A stretch of DNA of 22,047 bases from Bacteroidales bacterium (GTDB taxonomy: Bacteria > Bacteroidota > Bacteroidia > Bacteroidales > Paludibacteraceae). A program made the translations under genes and the position numbers. Positions 5,776 through 17,800 of the stretch are shown piece after piece. Numbering within the stretch: the first letter of the stretch is position 1; each line of letters starts with the position of its first letter. The notes beneath the pieces were generated by a model, which did not search any database, was not told the DNA's origin, and saw only the letters and a list, made by a program, of their open reading frames with translations. Where the stretch lies: positions 1 through 22,047 of the forward strand of contig CAAGHA010000152.1 in the NCBI GenBank assembly GCA_900769555.1. The letters run 5' to 3'.

Positions 5776-7886
5776 TGTCATTTTTGTCAGATAAAGATAT
5801 CACCTATTTGTCAGGGGTTGGTCCGAAAAAGGCTGCATTGCTAAAGAGTGAAATCGGAGTTACCAACTATGAGGAGATGTTGTATTATTTCCCTTATCGT
5901 TATATTGATAGGAGTAAATTTTACAAGATCAGTGAAATTGTTTCTTCATCCTCTTATGTACAAGTGAGAGGGAGAATTCTGAAAATTTCTATGCAAGGTG
6001 AGGGTCGGAAGCAACGTATGACTGCTATTTTTTCTGATGGCGAATCTGCGATGGAACTGATTTGGTTTAGGGGAATCAAGTATTTGGAAGGAAAGTATAA
6101 AGAGGGGAATGAGTATGTTGTATTTGGTAAGCCGACTTTGTTTAATGGACATATTAGTATTGTTCATCCAGAAATCGAGACGATTAATGAAGCTAAATCT
6201 AAATTACAGATTGGTGGTATACAAGGTTTATACAATACGACGGAGAAGATGAAAACCGGATTTCTTACGTCAAAAGCATTGCAGAAAATCCAATTAGACA
6301 TATTAAATTCATTAAATGGTTATCGTATCCCTGAAACTATGCCGGAGCATATTTTGCGACGATGCGGATTAATGTCATTGCATGATGCTTTGGTTAATAT
6401 TCATTATCCTAAAAACTTTGAACTCCTAAAAGCTGCTCAATTTCGTTTAAAATTAGAAGAATTATTTTATATCCAATTAGGAATAGTACGAACGACAAAA
6501 ATTCGTGCTAATCGTTTTAAGGGGTTTCTTTTCTCGAAAATTGGTTATTACTTCAATACTTTCTATAGCGACCACATTCCATTTGATTTGACCAATGCAC
6601 AGAAGAGAGTCTTGAAAGAGATTCGTTTTGATGTTGGTAGTGGAAAACAAATGAATAGGTTATTACAAGGTGATGTCGGAAGTGGAAAAACGTTGGTTGC
6701 TTTGATGTCGATGTTAATGGCATTGGATAATGATTTTCAAGCTAGTTTAATGGCTCCAACAGAGATTCTGGCAACTCAGCATTTTGAAACCATTCGTACT
6801 TTGGTTGAACCATTAGGGATTGGAGTAGAGCTGTTAACCGGATCTACGAAAAAGAAAGATAGAGAACGAATTTTAGCTGATTTGAATGATGGGAAAGTTC
6901 AAATTTTAATCGGAACACATGCTTTGTTGGAAGATTGGGTTCAATTCCCGCGTTTAGGGATGGTTATTATTGATGAACAACATCGTTTTGGGGTTGCTCA
7001 ACGAGCTAAGTTGTGGTCTAAAAGTGTTCAACCTCCTCATGTGTTGGTTATGACTGCTACGCCAATCCCAAGAACATTGGCTATGACGTTGTACGGAGAT
7101 TTGGATGTTTCAATTATTGATGAATTACCGCCCGGAAGGAAGCCAATTCAGACCATTCACCGTTATGATACCAAAAGAGCAGATTTGTATGAATTTATTA
7201 AGTCTCAAATTGCGGTAGGTAGACAAATTTATATTGTATATCCGATGATTCAGGAATCAGAAAAGATGGATTATGAAAATTTGGAGGCCGGTTATGAAAA
7301 GTTGAAACATGTTTTTCCCGAGAGCCATTATCGTATTGGGATGGTTCATGGTAAGATGAAGCCTGCAGAGAAAGATGCGGAGATGCAAAAATTCGTAACC
7401 GGAGAGACGCAAATTTTGGTAGCGACAACGGTTATCGAGGTTGGGGTAAATGTTCCGAATGCCTCCGTTATGATGATAGAGAGTGCGGATCGCTTTGGCT
7501 TATCTCAGTTGCATCAGTTACGAGGCAGAGTAGGGCGCGGAGCAGAACAATCTTACTGTATTTTAGTGACTCAAGTTAAATTATCTTCTGATAGTAAACA
7601 GCGTATGGAGGTGATGGTGAGAACGTGTGATGGTTTTGAAATTTCTGAGGTTGATTTAAAAATGAGAGGACCGGGAGATTTGGAAGGTACCCAGCAGAGT
7701 GGAGTCCCATTCAATCTTAAAATCGCTAATTTAGTAACTGATGGACAGATTGTTCAGCAGGCGCGTCATCTTGCAATTGATGTCTTAGATGAAGATCCTG
7801 ACCTTCAAATGGAGAAAAATCTATTGCTTAATATGCAATTGAATCAATTGGCTAAGAAAAAAATCAATTGGGGAGTAATCAGTTGA
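5775..7886 (+). CDS. recG: ATP-dependent DNA helicase RecG
   Basis: RecG reverses stalled replication forks and branch-migrates Holliday junctions and R-loops. The 703-residue length is normal. The N-terminal part has the YLSGVGPKKAALL element (11-23) and the OB-fold wedge around 60-135. The superfamily 2 helicase core follows: Walker A GDVGSGKT (299-306), APTEILATQ (327-335), the DEQH box (400-403), TATPIPRT (427-434), EVGVNVPNA (555-563) and the arginine-finger motif QLRGRVGRG (581-589). The C-terminal wedge-contacting segment DLKMRGPGDLEGTQQSG is also intact. The start overlaps the ispD stop by one base. It faces the PorP/SprF gene with only 29 bases between the stop codons. Confidence 0.98.
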   Translation: MSFLSDKDITYLSGVGPKKAALLKSEIGVTNYEEMLYYFPYRYIDRSKFYKISEIVSSSSYVQVRGRILKISMQGEGRKQRMTAIFSDGESAMELIWFRGIKYLEGKYKEGNEYVVFGKPTLFNGHISIVHPEIETINEAKSKLQIGGIQGLYNTTEKMKTGFLTSKALQKIQLDILNSLNGYRIPETMPEHILRRCGLMSLHDALVNIHYPKNFELLKAAQFRLKLEELFYIQLGIVRTTKIRANRFKGFLFSKIGYYFNTFYSDHIPFDLTNAQKRVLKEIRFDVGSGKQMNRLLQGDVGSGKTLVALMSMLMALDNDFQASLMAPTEILATQHFETIRTLVEPLGIGVELLTGSTKKKDRERILADLNDGKVQILIGTHALLEDWVQFPRLGMVIIDEQHRFGVAQRAKLWSKSVQPPHVLVMTATPIPRTLAMTLYGDLDVSIIDELPPGRKPIQTIHRYDTKRADLYEFIKSQIAVGRQIYIVYPMIQESEKMDYENLEAGYEKLKHVFPESHYRIGMVHGKMKPAEKDAEMQKFVTGETQILVATTVIEVGVNVPNASVMMIESADRFGLSQLHQLRGRVGRGAEQSYCILVTQVKLSSDSKQRMEVMVRTCDGFEISEVDLKMRGPGDLEGTQQSGVPFNLKIANLVTDGQIVQQARHLAIDVLDEDPDLQMEKNLLLNMQLNQLAKKKINWGVIS

Positions 7887-7914
7887 CCCACCAAAAAAAA
7901 TATGTAAAAGTTTT

Positions 7915-7946
7915 GTTACATTCTGTTGTAACGTGTATATTTTTTT
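7915..7946 (+). terminator. Possible terminator between convergent recG and porP/sprF genes
   Basis: GTTACA (7915-7920) and TGTAAC (7927-7932) form a 6-bp stem with a 6-base loop, followed after a short gap by T7 at 7940-7946. On the minus strand the same hairpin is followed by a T8 run (A8 on the plus strand, 7893-7900), so it may act in both directions. The stem is short and AT-rich, and it overlaps the 3' end of the porP/sprF coding region; a tentative call. Confidence 0.35.
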
Positions 7947-8887
7947 CTTGTTTTTCCATAATTTGCATAACAGCCTTTGTCGTGCTGTTTGATTTTGAAT
8001 TCGATTCCTAATTCATGAGAACCACTGCTATTTTTGCTTAAATTGCCAAAGAAGAAATCATACGAGTAGAATACCGAAAAAAAACCAAATCCAAATCCTG
8101 TCATCACCGATCCCTCGCGCGGAAGTCTGTAGGCTGCTCCTATGTAAAATAAATCCATTGGCGCATTGTCATAATCGGTAATGTAGTGAAATTGTAATCC
8201 CATCTGGTGTTTCCAAATATGATTTTTCTCATCATTTGATAACACTCCGTAAAATGTATAAAACGGAGAGAGTCGCCACCATTCGGAACTTTGGAAATTG
8301 TAGTTGGCAAAGGCAAAAATTGTTTTGTTCATTTTTACCATTCGATTCCCTTTTAACAGATGATTTACAGCACCTCCGAATTCGAAATTTTGAATCAGGA
8401 ATTCAAATCCTACATCAATGTCTGCCGCATTCCCTTTTTCTAACTTTTTGGTGACTTCGTCTATATTTTTATTTCCGCAAACGACTATTTCATCGTCATT
8501 ATACCCCTTGCTCATTAATCCTGTGCTCAATCCCATGTTGAGATAACTATCATCGCCTATTGGTATGCAGAATGCGTAGTTTATCTTCGGATTAATTACT
8601 TGTTGGTAACCGATTTTGTCATATAACATATTAAATCCGACTTGAGAGTGGGCTCCCAAGAAAAAGTATTTTCCACTGAAAAATCCATCAATGGGTTGTC
8701 CCTCCAATCCTACCCATTGAAATTTACCACTGATTCCTACAGAGGCATATTGTAGTTCCGGAATATAACCGGGATTAAAATAGTTGTATTGTAATTGTTT
8801 ATTGGTGAAAAATGGGACTTCCTGTCCGACCATTTGAAAACAAATAGTCGAAAACAGAAGCCAACCGAATAATCTTTTAAATTTCAT
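7916..8887 (-). CDS. PorP/SprF family type IX secretion system outer-membrane protein
   Basis: The 323-residue product starts with a signal peptide (MKFKRLFGWLLFSTICFQMVGQ, spacer removed: residues 1-22) and continues with the PorP/SprF hallmark: QYNYFNPGYIPELQYASVG (33-51), where an early Asn-Pro-Gly/Ala follows the plug-like N terminus, then alternating beta strands of an outer-membrane barrel (FQWVGLEG, MLYDKIGYQQVINPKINYAF, LSTGLMSKGY). Proteins of this family hold or export cargo of the type IX secretion system, and SprF-type members are encoded beside cargo with a type B C-terminal domain. That is the arrangement here: its ATG comes one base after the stop codon of the giant secreted protein. 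The most likely role is a dedicated partner that binds the giant's C-terminal domain at the outer membrane. I avoid the symbol porP or sprF because orthology is not established. Confidence 0.88.
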   Translation of the reverse strand: MKFKRLFGWLLFSTICFQMVGQEVPFFTNKQLQYNYFNPGYIPELQYASVGISGKFQWVGLEGQPIDGFFSGKYFFLGAHSQVGFNMLYDKIGYQQVINPKINYAFCIPIGDDSYLNMGLSTGLMSKGYNDDEIVVCGNKNIDEVTKKLEKGNAADIDVGFEFLIQNFEFGGAVNHLLKGNRMVKMNKTIFAFANYNFQSSEWWRLSPFYTFYGVLSNDEKNHIWKHQMGLQFHYITDYDNAPMDLFYIGAAYRLPREGSVMTGFGFGFFSVFYSYDFFFGNLSKNSSGSHELGIEFKIKQHDKGCYANYGKTRKKYTRYNRM

Positions 8888-8888
8888 G

Positions 8889-11800
8889 TTATCTGACTAA
8901 AGTAATATAACCTGTTTTAAACTGTTTTTCTCCTTTCACGTAGTAAAGTAACGAGTAGAAGTAGGTATCTGCGATTGCAGGTCTTCCTTTGTAGGTTCCA
9001 TCCCAACCCTTTCCTTCGTGAATAAGCGTTCCTACTCTGTCAAAAATTTGAAGTTCATAATCTTCCATAAAGATAAATTCATGACCATATAGTAAGGTGT
9101 TCGGAACTTCGATGCTTGGATCGATTGTCAAAATTTTTGTTGCTGTAGCTTCACAATCGTATTCGTGTACTATCTTAAGTTTAACTTCGATGTCTTTATT
9201 AAAGAGAATCTCTTCGTTACTGAACGTGTGTGTTAGACTTCCGTGGGATATGGAATCTATTTCTCCATTTCCAATTTGCCAATAGTAGGTGAGAAGTGAC
9301 CTATCCTGATTGCTATTCCCCATTTCTGTCAGTGTTATAGAGTTCTGTTCTCTGGATAAATTATATTCTCCTTCGTCTCTATCAGACGTTATAATCGGAT
9401 TTAATAATGTCCCAACGCTTATTTCAACCGGTTTTTTTACAATCGGACAATCATTAATGTCAACACCCCAAACATCTATCTTCGTATTTTTTTCTCCAAT
9501 AACATTTAAATCATTATTCTCAATTATACTGTCATTATAAGACCAAGATACTGACTTGAGATTTGTTACTGATAAACTTATAGTGTTACCTTCACACACA
9601 GTTGTTTTCCCTTTTACTATGATAGGAGTTTGTTCCCGTACATTCGTGGTAAATTCAATTGTGTCTCTACAACCCATAATCTTTTCTGCTGCAATGAGCA
9701 TGTAGTTGGTGTTGGTTACCATTGTGTCGATGTATTTTGTTCCATCTGCTTGTCCGTTCTTATCTCTATTTATCCAAAAGTATTTACACTCATTGTCTGT
9801 TTTGGCAGTGAACGTATCCATGCTTCCAAAGCAGTATGGTGTGGAATTGTTGTAATCGACGCTTAAATTGTCAACTCCATACATGTTTACTTTCATTTGA
9901 TGAGTTGCCTTGCAACCATATTGATTGCTTACAAGTAACAGGTAATCACCTTCATCTTCAATTACTCTACTTAGGTTACTTCTGATAATGTTTTGAGAAT
10001 TATACCAAATCGAATCGATGGTTTCAGAAATGTTGAACTTTTCTTTAATCATTTCGGTTGTAATTCTGCTATTTCTACATGTGTCATAGGTTAACGTCAA
10101 TGGTTTTACATCTGCTAATACTTCGATGGTGAAAGTACTATCCTTGTAGCAGAAAATATCATTAAATGATTTTTTTGCATTTAACTCAATCGTAATTTCT
10201 CCGGGATTACTCTTTCTGTATTCAAAATTTGCTCCGTCATATACATTGTTCCATTTGTATTCATCAGCGCCGGATACGCTTAATTGAATTGTTTCATCAG
10301 AACAAATTGTTGGTTTGTATCCATCAATTTCAATTTCAATCGGAGTGTTAACTTGAATTTGAATCATACTTGTATCTCGACAAACTCCATGTTTATCGGA
10401 AAAGAATGCATAGAATCTACTTGTTTTATCTATTTCCTCTTCATTGTATTGTTCCATTTCTAGATTTCTGAATAGAATGGAGTTGATAAGTTTGTTTTGT
10501 TGATGGTTGCTCTCTACAAATTTTCGCAAATTGACATTTTCACCATAACAAATCGATGTGTCGAGATCTAGTGCTACTATTTCAGGTAAAATTGATACTT
10601 TGATAATTGTGTCCGTACTAACACATCCACTATTATTTTGGATATGACGAACTTTAAAGTTCATCTCTGTCGCCATATTTGTGGTGATAGTTGTTTTATT
10701 GGTGTCAATTCTACTTGGATATACTGAAAGATCTTCCCAAATTAAACGTAAATTACTTAAGGATGGTGTTCCTTTCAGTTCATATTCGCCACTATTTTGA
10801 CATATTGCTTGATTGTCAATAAGCGGTTTCTCTGGTTGTGTCAAGAATGTTAATTTTGTATCTGTACTATTACGGCAGGTTACATTTTCATGAGTATAAC
10901 TATAAGATACTCGATAAATTCCACTTTCTGTAATCTCTGTGCTGTTGGAAATTGGAGTGACCAAACTTCTATCAATCTCACTGGTTATACCTATGCTTTC
11001 AATGCTAATCTTTGATGAGTACTCCTTGGCGGTTACACCTCTACTCGCAAGTGTAGATAGATTAATAAAGTTAGGTTGACAGGTTGTACTATCTATAGTT
11101 GGAACTTCTATTTTAGGCAAAATATTCACCTCTACTTTTGTTAATTTACTTTCGCAACTAGTCTCTTTATTAATTTGTTTTGCATAGATTGTATAGGTGG
11201 TGTCACTCGTAGTTGTTATTATTTGTTCTTGATTTACACCAAATAAGATATCCCCGTCGGAGTTTAACCAAGTAATTTCTAATAATTCTCCATTTCTTTC
11301 GTTGGTACTAAATTGTAATTCTTCTACTCCATTTGTTGTCTGACAGAAGTACAGTACACTATCCTTTAGTGGTAACGGATTTGGATTAACTGTTATTTCA
11401 ACGTCGGTACTATCCATACAATAGATGTTACCCACCTTTTTTTCTCCGTACAACCTGAAAGTTTCGGTTTCAGTTAAAGAGTTTCCGAACGGGAATAGCG
11501 TAGATTCTACTTCCGTTCCGTTTTGTCGAACCCAGTTGTAACGTTCTGCGTTGATGGCAGTCAAATCATTGATTTCCTCGCCCTCGCAAATTGTGGTAGT
11601 ACCGATCGTACTGATTTGCAATGGTAGTTTAATATCAACGATGATGGTATCTTCTCTGTTGCAACCGGATTCTGATTCTTCAGCTTTGATAACAACTTTT
11701 CCGCTGTCTAACACATTAGTGGGGTCGTTAATCAAAGATAAACTGTTGTTGCTGTTGACTGAGAAGTAAGACAAAATCTTCTCTTCATCATTGCCACTGT

Positions 11801-14800
11801 ATGCATTTTGAGTAGCAAGAGTCAAATCGACAGGAACATCAAAACAACTTTCCAACGGCTCGATAGTAGAGAAGTGGATCTTTTCTCTGATGTCCAATTT
11901 GAAAGTTGATTCTTCACTACGACAATGCGAAAGTGTATCAACAGCCGTTGTGATGAAGTTTCTGATTCCGTACTCATCGGTAGAAACGTTTAATTGGTCT
12001 GCCAAAGTGGTTTTAACACCCTCTTTCCACTCAAACGTTTGATTCAAAACATCTTCTCCATTTTTCTTTGCAGAGAAAGTGATGTCGCCAATACCTTGAC
12101 AAACAATATTCTGAGCGATAAGTGTAGGCACTTCCGGACGTTTGAAGAATTGAACGTTTACCTCTTGAGAGTTTTCGCATTGATTATCATCAGTGAAGTA
12201 CACGGTATAACGACCGCTTTGGGCGATGTTATTTTCATTTCTGACTGTGTCCCCATCTAACAGGGTGTATTGATACTTCGGATTCGTTCCTCCCACAACT
12301 TTTACCAAAACATTTTGCAGAAGTTGGTATTCATCCGGCGGACAAATTGTGTCGGGGTCTGTCCAATTGAATTGGATACGAGGATTAATTTTAATCGTAA
12401 CTCTGCTTTTCGCACCTATACAAGAGGTGGTTCGGTTGGTAAGCATTACATCATATTCCAAGATACGACTTTGAGCCAAATCAACCTCAATCTCTTCATC
12501 CTGCAAGTGGATTGTACCATCTGTATTAAACCAAGTGATGGCATATTGAGCAATCTCGTTTGAACTCCTGTTTCGATTGATTTTTACGATTTTTTCAGAT
12601 TCAGTTTGACAACGGTTGAATGTAATCGGTGTCAACGTTTCCGGAGCTGGGTTAACAATGATCTTTTGATTTATGGTTGATGAACAACTTTTTAATTCAT
12701 CCAATGTCGTAGTCAATTTGATTTCAAATCCATCTTGAAGATTCGTTTGTTGATACATATCGGACGTGCTAACCAAGTTGTTGTCAATTTCCCATTTATA
12801 ATTGATTAGTCGTTCGTCTCCCGTCGTATTTAACTTTAGGTCGGAATTTTGACAGATTGTCGTTTCTCCATCAAAAACGATTGTTGGTTTTGCATGGAAG
12901 ACCACAACAACTGTGTTGGTGGCACTACAACTTGTTAGTGGGTCGGTTATTTCGAACCAATAAGTTGAAGTGTCTTGTTGAGTTGAGGTGATTTGCTCTA
13001 ACAAATTTTGTCCGATTGCATTCCCGTTTTTGGTTGATTGCGTTATGATCAGTTCGGAGTTATAGAAACCATCATGGCTAAATGAATTGTATGCCAAATC
13101 CCATAGATTTAAAATTTCGCCGGCACACAATTCGATCGTATCGTTTTTGAAAATAGGTTTTGTCTGTATAGCCGGAGCAATGGCCGCCACTATACCTATA
13201 AAATCGCCTTTGCATTGGGTTACGGTATCAATCGCCTGAACATTGTACGTTGCACATCTAATATCCTCTTTCACCGGTGTACTGTTCCCCTTTGCTCCAT
13301 TGTCCCAAAATAATCCAATGTCTGTTAAGCGTCCATTTGGCATAGCTGACAGAGTTAATGGAGCATCATCTTTGCAGAAGAATAAAGTATCTTGTCCACC
13401 TTCGATTGTAGGAACAGATGGTTTTGGATGAATAGTTACTTTAAATGTATCAGCAGAGGTGCAAACACCTCTTGAGTCTGTCATTTTGTATCCAAAATAT
13501 CTTTCAAAATGGTTTGAATCGAAATCGATTGCAGAAAGATCGTTAGGCGTAACCTCTTTTTCTAGACCATTTTCCAAGATGAAGTAGGAGAGCAACTTAG
13601 GAGTGTTTCCTCCGAAAGAAGCTATGTTGGTTGAGGTGTAGATATTTACCTTATTGGCAACATTGATTGTTTCCGGTTCACAAACCGGTTCTATATCCTC
13701 CATGTTCAAAGTTATTGCTTGCCAGATATTCACGATGACACTGTCACGATTGGAGCATCGCGTGAATTGATTGGTTACAACAACAGTATAGGTCTCTTGG
13801 ATGCTTTTTCCCGAGAAAAGAGTATCCGTATTGACTTTGTCTGTTACAACTCCATTTTTGTACCAAATATATGATAAGTCGCTAACAGGGTTGTTTGTAG
13901 TTCCTTGTAATTGAGTCTCGATAGTATGTTTCCCGGTGAATTGACAATATGTAGTATCTAAAGCAGTAGGAGTATCCGGAATTTCAATGATCTTCACATT
14001 CCAGTCGATGCTGTCTTTACATTGATAGGAGTCTTTTGTGGTGGCAGTCAAGCGGAAAGTTTCATCCTGAGTTAAACTTATATCGTTCCAAACATTAACA
14101 CTTTCTCCATCTACAATTTTCCACTCAAAGTTGTAATCGGATGTTGGAGTAGGAAGATCGAATAACTCATATTGGCAGAAGGAACCTGGTGTCGATTCTT
14201 CTAATTTAGGAAGAGCTTTGAAACGAATGCACATAGAATCATAGACTTCACAACCACTGATAGGTTCCCAGATTTTGATGATGTAATCTTTGATTTGATC
14301 TTCAGTGGAAATTGCAGTAGATACGATATTTTCAGCTTCAATTTGGCTCAATTTCGCTTGTTGGATATTTCCGATAATCGGCGAAATCGAAAACTCGGTT
14401 TTTGCATTTTTGATGAGTTGATTCTTTGTTCGGATATTTTTTTCTATGATATTCCATAGGTTTACACTCTCATTGTGACAAACAATAATTGAGTCGGTTG
14501 GAGAGTATTCAAAAGTCTTTTCAATGGTGATATTGATATTGATGGTATCTCCCAAGCACTGAGTAGTTGTGTCAATTTGTCTAACGAAAACGTTTGTATA
14601 TTGATCTGTATTGGTAAGAATGGTTTCATTTGACCATAATAATTTTGTGTTATTCTCAGCTGTATTGATAGCAACCTTAGCGAAATCATTTATCGTAACT
14701 AATTTGTTGTCTGTGCAGAAGAACTGATTTTTGTTCTCATCAGCGATAAGAGGAAGTCCAGGTTTCGGGTTGATGGTCGCATCAATTCCTATGATTTTTC

Positions 14801-17800
14801 CTTCGCAAGACGTTGATCTGTTGGTTAACGAAACGTAGAACTTATTTTGTTTATTTGATTGCAAGAAACTTCCTGCAACGTCAGTAGGTACAATGGCCTC
14901 TTTTTCATCAATTAGATTCTTTTGGCTGTCATAATAATTTAAAATTAAGTCGCCAGAGAAACTTTTATCGATACTATTTCGAACTTCCAATAGTGTGTCG
15001 TCAAATTGACAAGCAATAATAGGTGTAGCTTGGGGGATTTCTCTGACAGAGTCATTTGTTGTTAAAATGACATTTGCCCATGGCCCTTTACAGCCCATTT
15101 GAGTACTTTGTCTGACACTATAGTAATATTTTTTTACTGAATTAACATTTACCAAGATTACATCTTTTTTGTTATTTTTCAAACTTGGTGGAGTAGCGGT
15201 CTGTGTTAACAGAGAGTCGCTATTTTCTGTGATATTTGTTTTTTCAATCCACTCAATTGTATAATTGTCAATAGTACTTTTCATAGGAAGAACATTCTTG
15301 GTATACTCAGATACTCCCTTACAGAAATCTAATGTGATAAGATTGTTAAAATTCAGATTGCTTGTATCTCCAACCATTGGTAAGTCTGTGATTTTATCGT
15401 CCACTTGTACCCTGAATTTAGCCGGATTACTTGCACATCCGTTACTATCAATGCGTACAACGTAATAGTCGTTTGTAGAAGGTCTTGAAGAGTTGATTGT
15501 AATAGTTGTCCCGTTTGTGATGTTATTCGTCGGAAATACGTTATAAGGCATTTTAGGCTCTTTATTGTACCATCTCCATTCAAAAGAGGGATCTAAATGA
15601 TTAGATTTTTCAATATATTCATCAATTGTTTTTACGTCATCACCCACACAATATAAAACAGAGTCAACCATGTTTTTGAATTGTGTCCTGATAGAATCTG
15701 TTTGTTTTATATCTATTGTCATTAAAGTTGTATCGCTCCAACAACCATATTCATTCTTTTGACGAACATAAAAATAATTTTTTCCGTGCTGGTTGAAATT
15801 AATATTATTTATAACTCGATTAAAACCAATAGAATCTGTTTCTTCGAAAGTTTGAGACGGATTAGTCGCATCGTATCGAAAATAATATAGACTGTCTATT
15901 TTGTTAATTCCTAAAGCTTTTTTTATTCTATTTTCTTCCGGAGTTGAGTATTGGCAACCGGAAATAATGGCGTTTTTAATTTTTTCGCCTTCAGGACGGA
16001 TATTCAATATCGTTTTTGCCATTTTACTTTCGCAGCCAAAGAAGTAAAATTTAGCTCCGTAAGTGAATGTTCCGACGGAATCAATTGGAACTTCAATAGA
16101 AATTGTGTCCTCTTTTATCATAATTTCCTTGTTGTTGATTACAGCAAACCATCTTACATCAAAACCTTCTGCTCTTTTTTCTTTTACGGCTTCAAGATCT
16201 TCTATGGTAATTATTACTTTTTCATTTGGAGTAACACATCTATTGATGGCTGAAGGTAATGCCGGTGTTTCTGAAGCTGTAACATCTAATACTTCAATGT
16301 TGAGCGTAAATGTATCACTTATACAACCGGTATTGTTTTTTTGAATGAATTTAACTGAGTCTTCCCCTGGTTTTTTTGTGTCAATATTAGGTTTGAATAT
16401 GTATGTAGAATCACTTACAAGTGTAAAAGCAGAAAATTTATCATCAATTACCTCAACCTCATAATTTCTTTTTCCTCGTTTAATGGTGAGTAGTCCTGGT
16501 GTCTCTTCTTTACAATACTGAATTTTTCCATTGTTATTAATGGAGGTGTCTCCGTCTAATAGTTCTATTAGAGGAACTACTTCTTTGTGCGCTCTGATGA
16601 TAAGCGTATCGTTGCATAAAGATTTTGAATCTTTATTTTTATATGGTGTCGCAAAAATTACTGAATACATTGCTTCGTCTTCAATAAATGGAATGCAAGT
16701 ATCTTTTCCTCCATTCCCGTTGTCTATTTCCCAATTGTCTATAACGAGACTGTAGTCTAAATGTGTGACTTCGACTTTTCGGTTGATGATGTCATCTGCT
16801 TTTTTATAAAGATTTGTAAGTTCTCTCTCTGTAACTAAACAATGATTTTTTAGATAGTTTTTTAGCGTGTCATCATTTTTGTATTCTGAAAGATTTTTTA
16901 AATTAGTCCAAAATACTTTCATTGAATACCAATTGGAAGAGTCGCTGTACATTAAGAAACTGTCAGAATCTAATCGAATTTTATCTTCAATGGAAAGTGT
17001 AAATAGTTCTATCAAGCTATCCCTTTTTATTTCTATCCAAGCTAAACTATCAATTTTAGCTAAAGAATCTATGTCAAATTGGTATTCCCGTATTAAAATC
17101 TCTTTTATTTTTTTTACCGGGAAACATTCGTTTTCGCATCCATCAATGGTAATTGTATCAGGTAAATTTGAACATCCAAATTCAAAGTCGAACGAGATTT
17201 CAGTCGGTTGTCCATTGCGACCACCTGAGCCGCCGCTACCACCGGAGTTACCTCCTCCATCGAAACCTCCGAATCCATTACCTCCGCCAAAGTCTGCGAA
17301 ATCATAACAAGGATCAGTAAGACTGTCACTTAAAACAGAATACGGATTACTGTAAATATAGTTCGGAATTTTACTATCATTTCCGGTTACCCCTAATTCT
17401 GCTTGTACCGACTCCTTGCTTTCACTGCCTAATAGAGCTCCTTTTCTTGCATACATTTCAGGATCAACGTGGGCAATGAATTCTATTGTTAAAATTTTGT
17501 CCTCTGATAGATCTGAAGGGATTATTCCATCATAGCTGATGTTTAATGTTTGTCGAGTTGAAGCGACCATTTCCAGCTTGGCAAAAATGTCTGTAAAGTT
17601 AGTTCTTTTGATACTAGTTATTGCATATCTTCCAACGTTCTTTTCTGATTCCTTTATGGTTATATAGTTTAATTTCCCATTTTGTTTGTAAGTATCTATT
17701 AATTTCCCTGAAATTTTAAAATCACTTATTTTTTTCGTGTAGTCCGGTAGTTTTATATTTAGATTGAAATTATTTAAATCTTCAATATTGGTGCGCGTGT

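Noticed and set aside
9594..16520. Repetition in the giant gene as a DNA-level tandem repeat or CRISPR-like array
   Set aside because: Similarity is visible only in protein; no exact direct repeats of CRISPR size or regular spacers occur.
16867..17307. Plus-strand 146-residue frame ending in a proline-rich tail
   Set aside because: The proline-rich part is the antisense reading of the glycine-rich linker codons in the giant gene; no independent start signal or recognisable domain.
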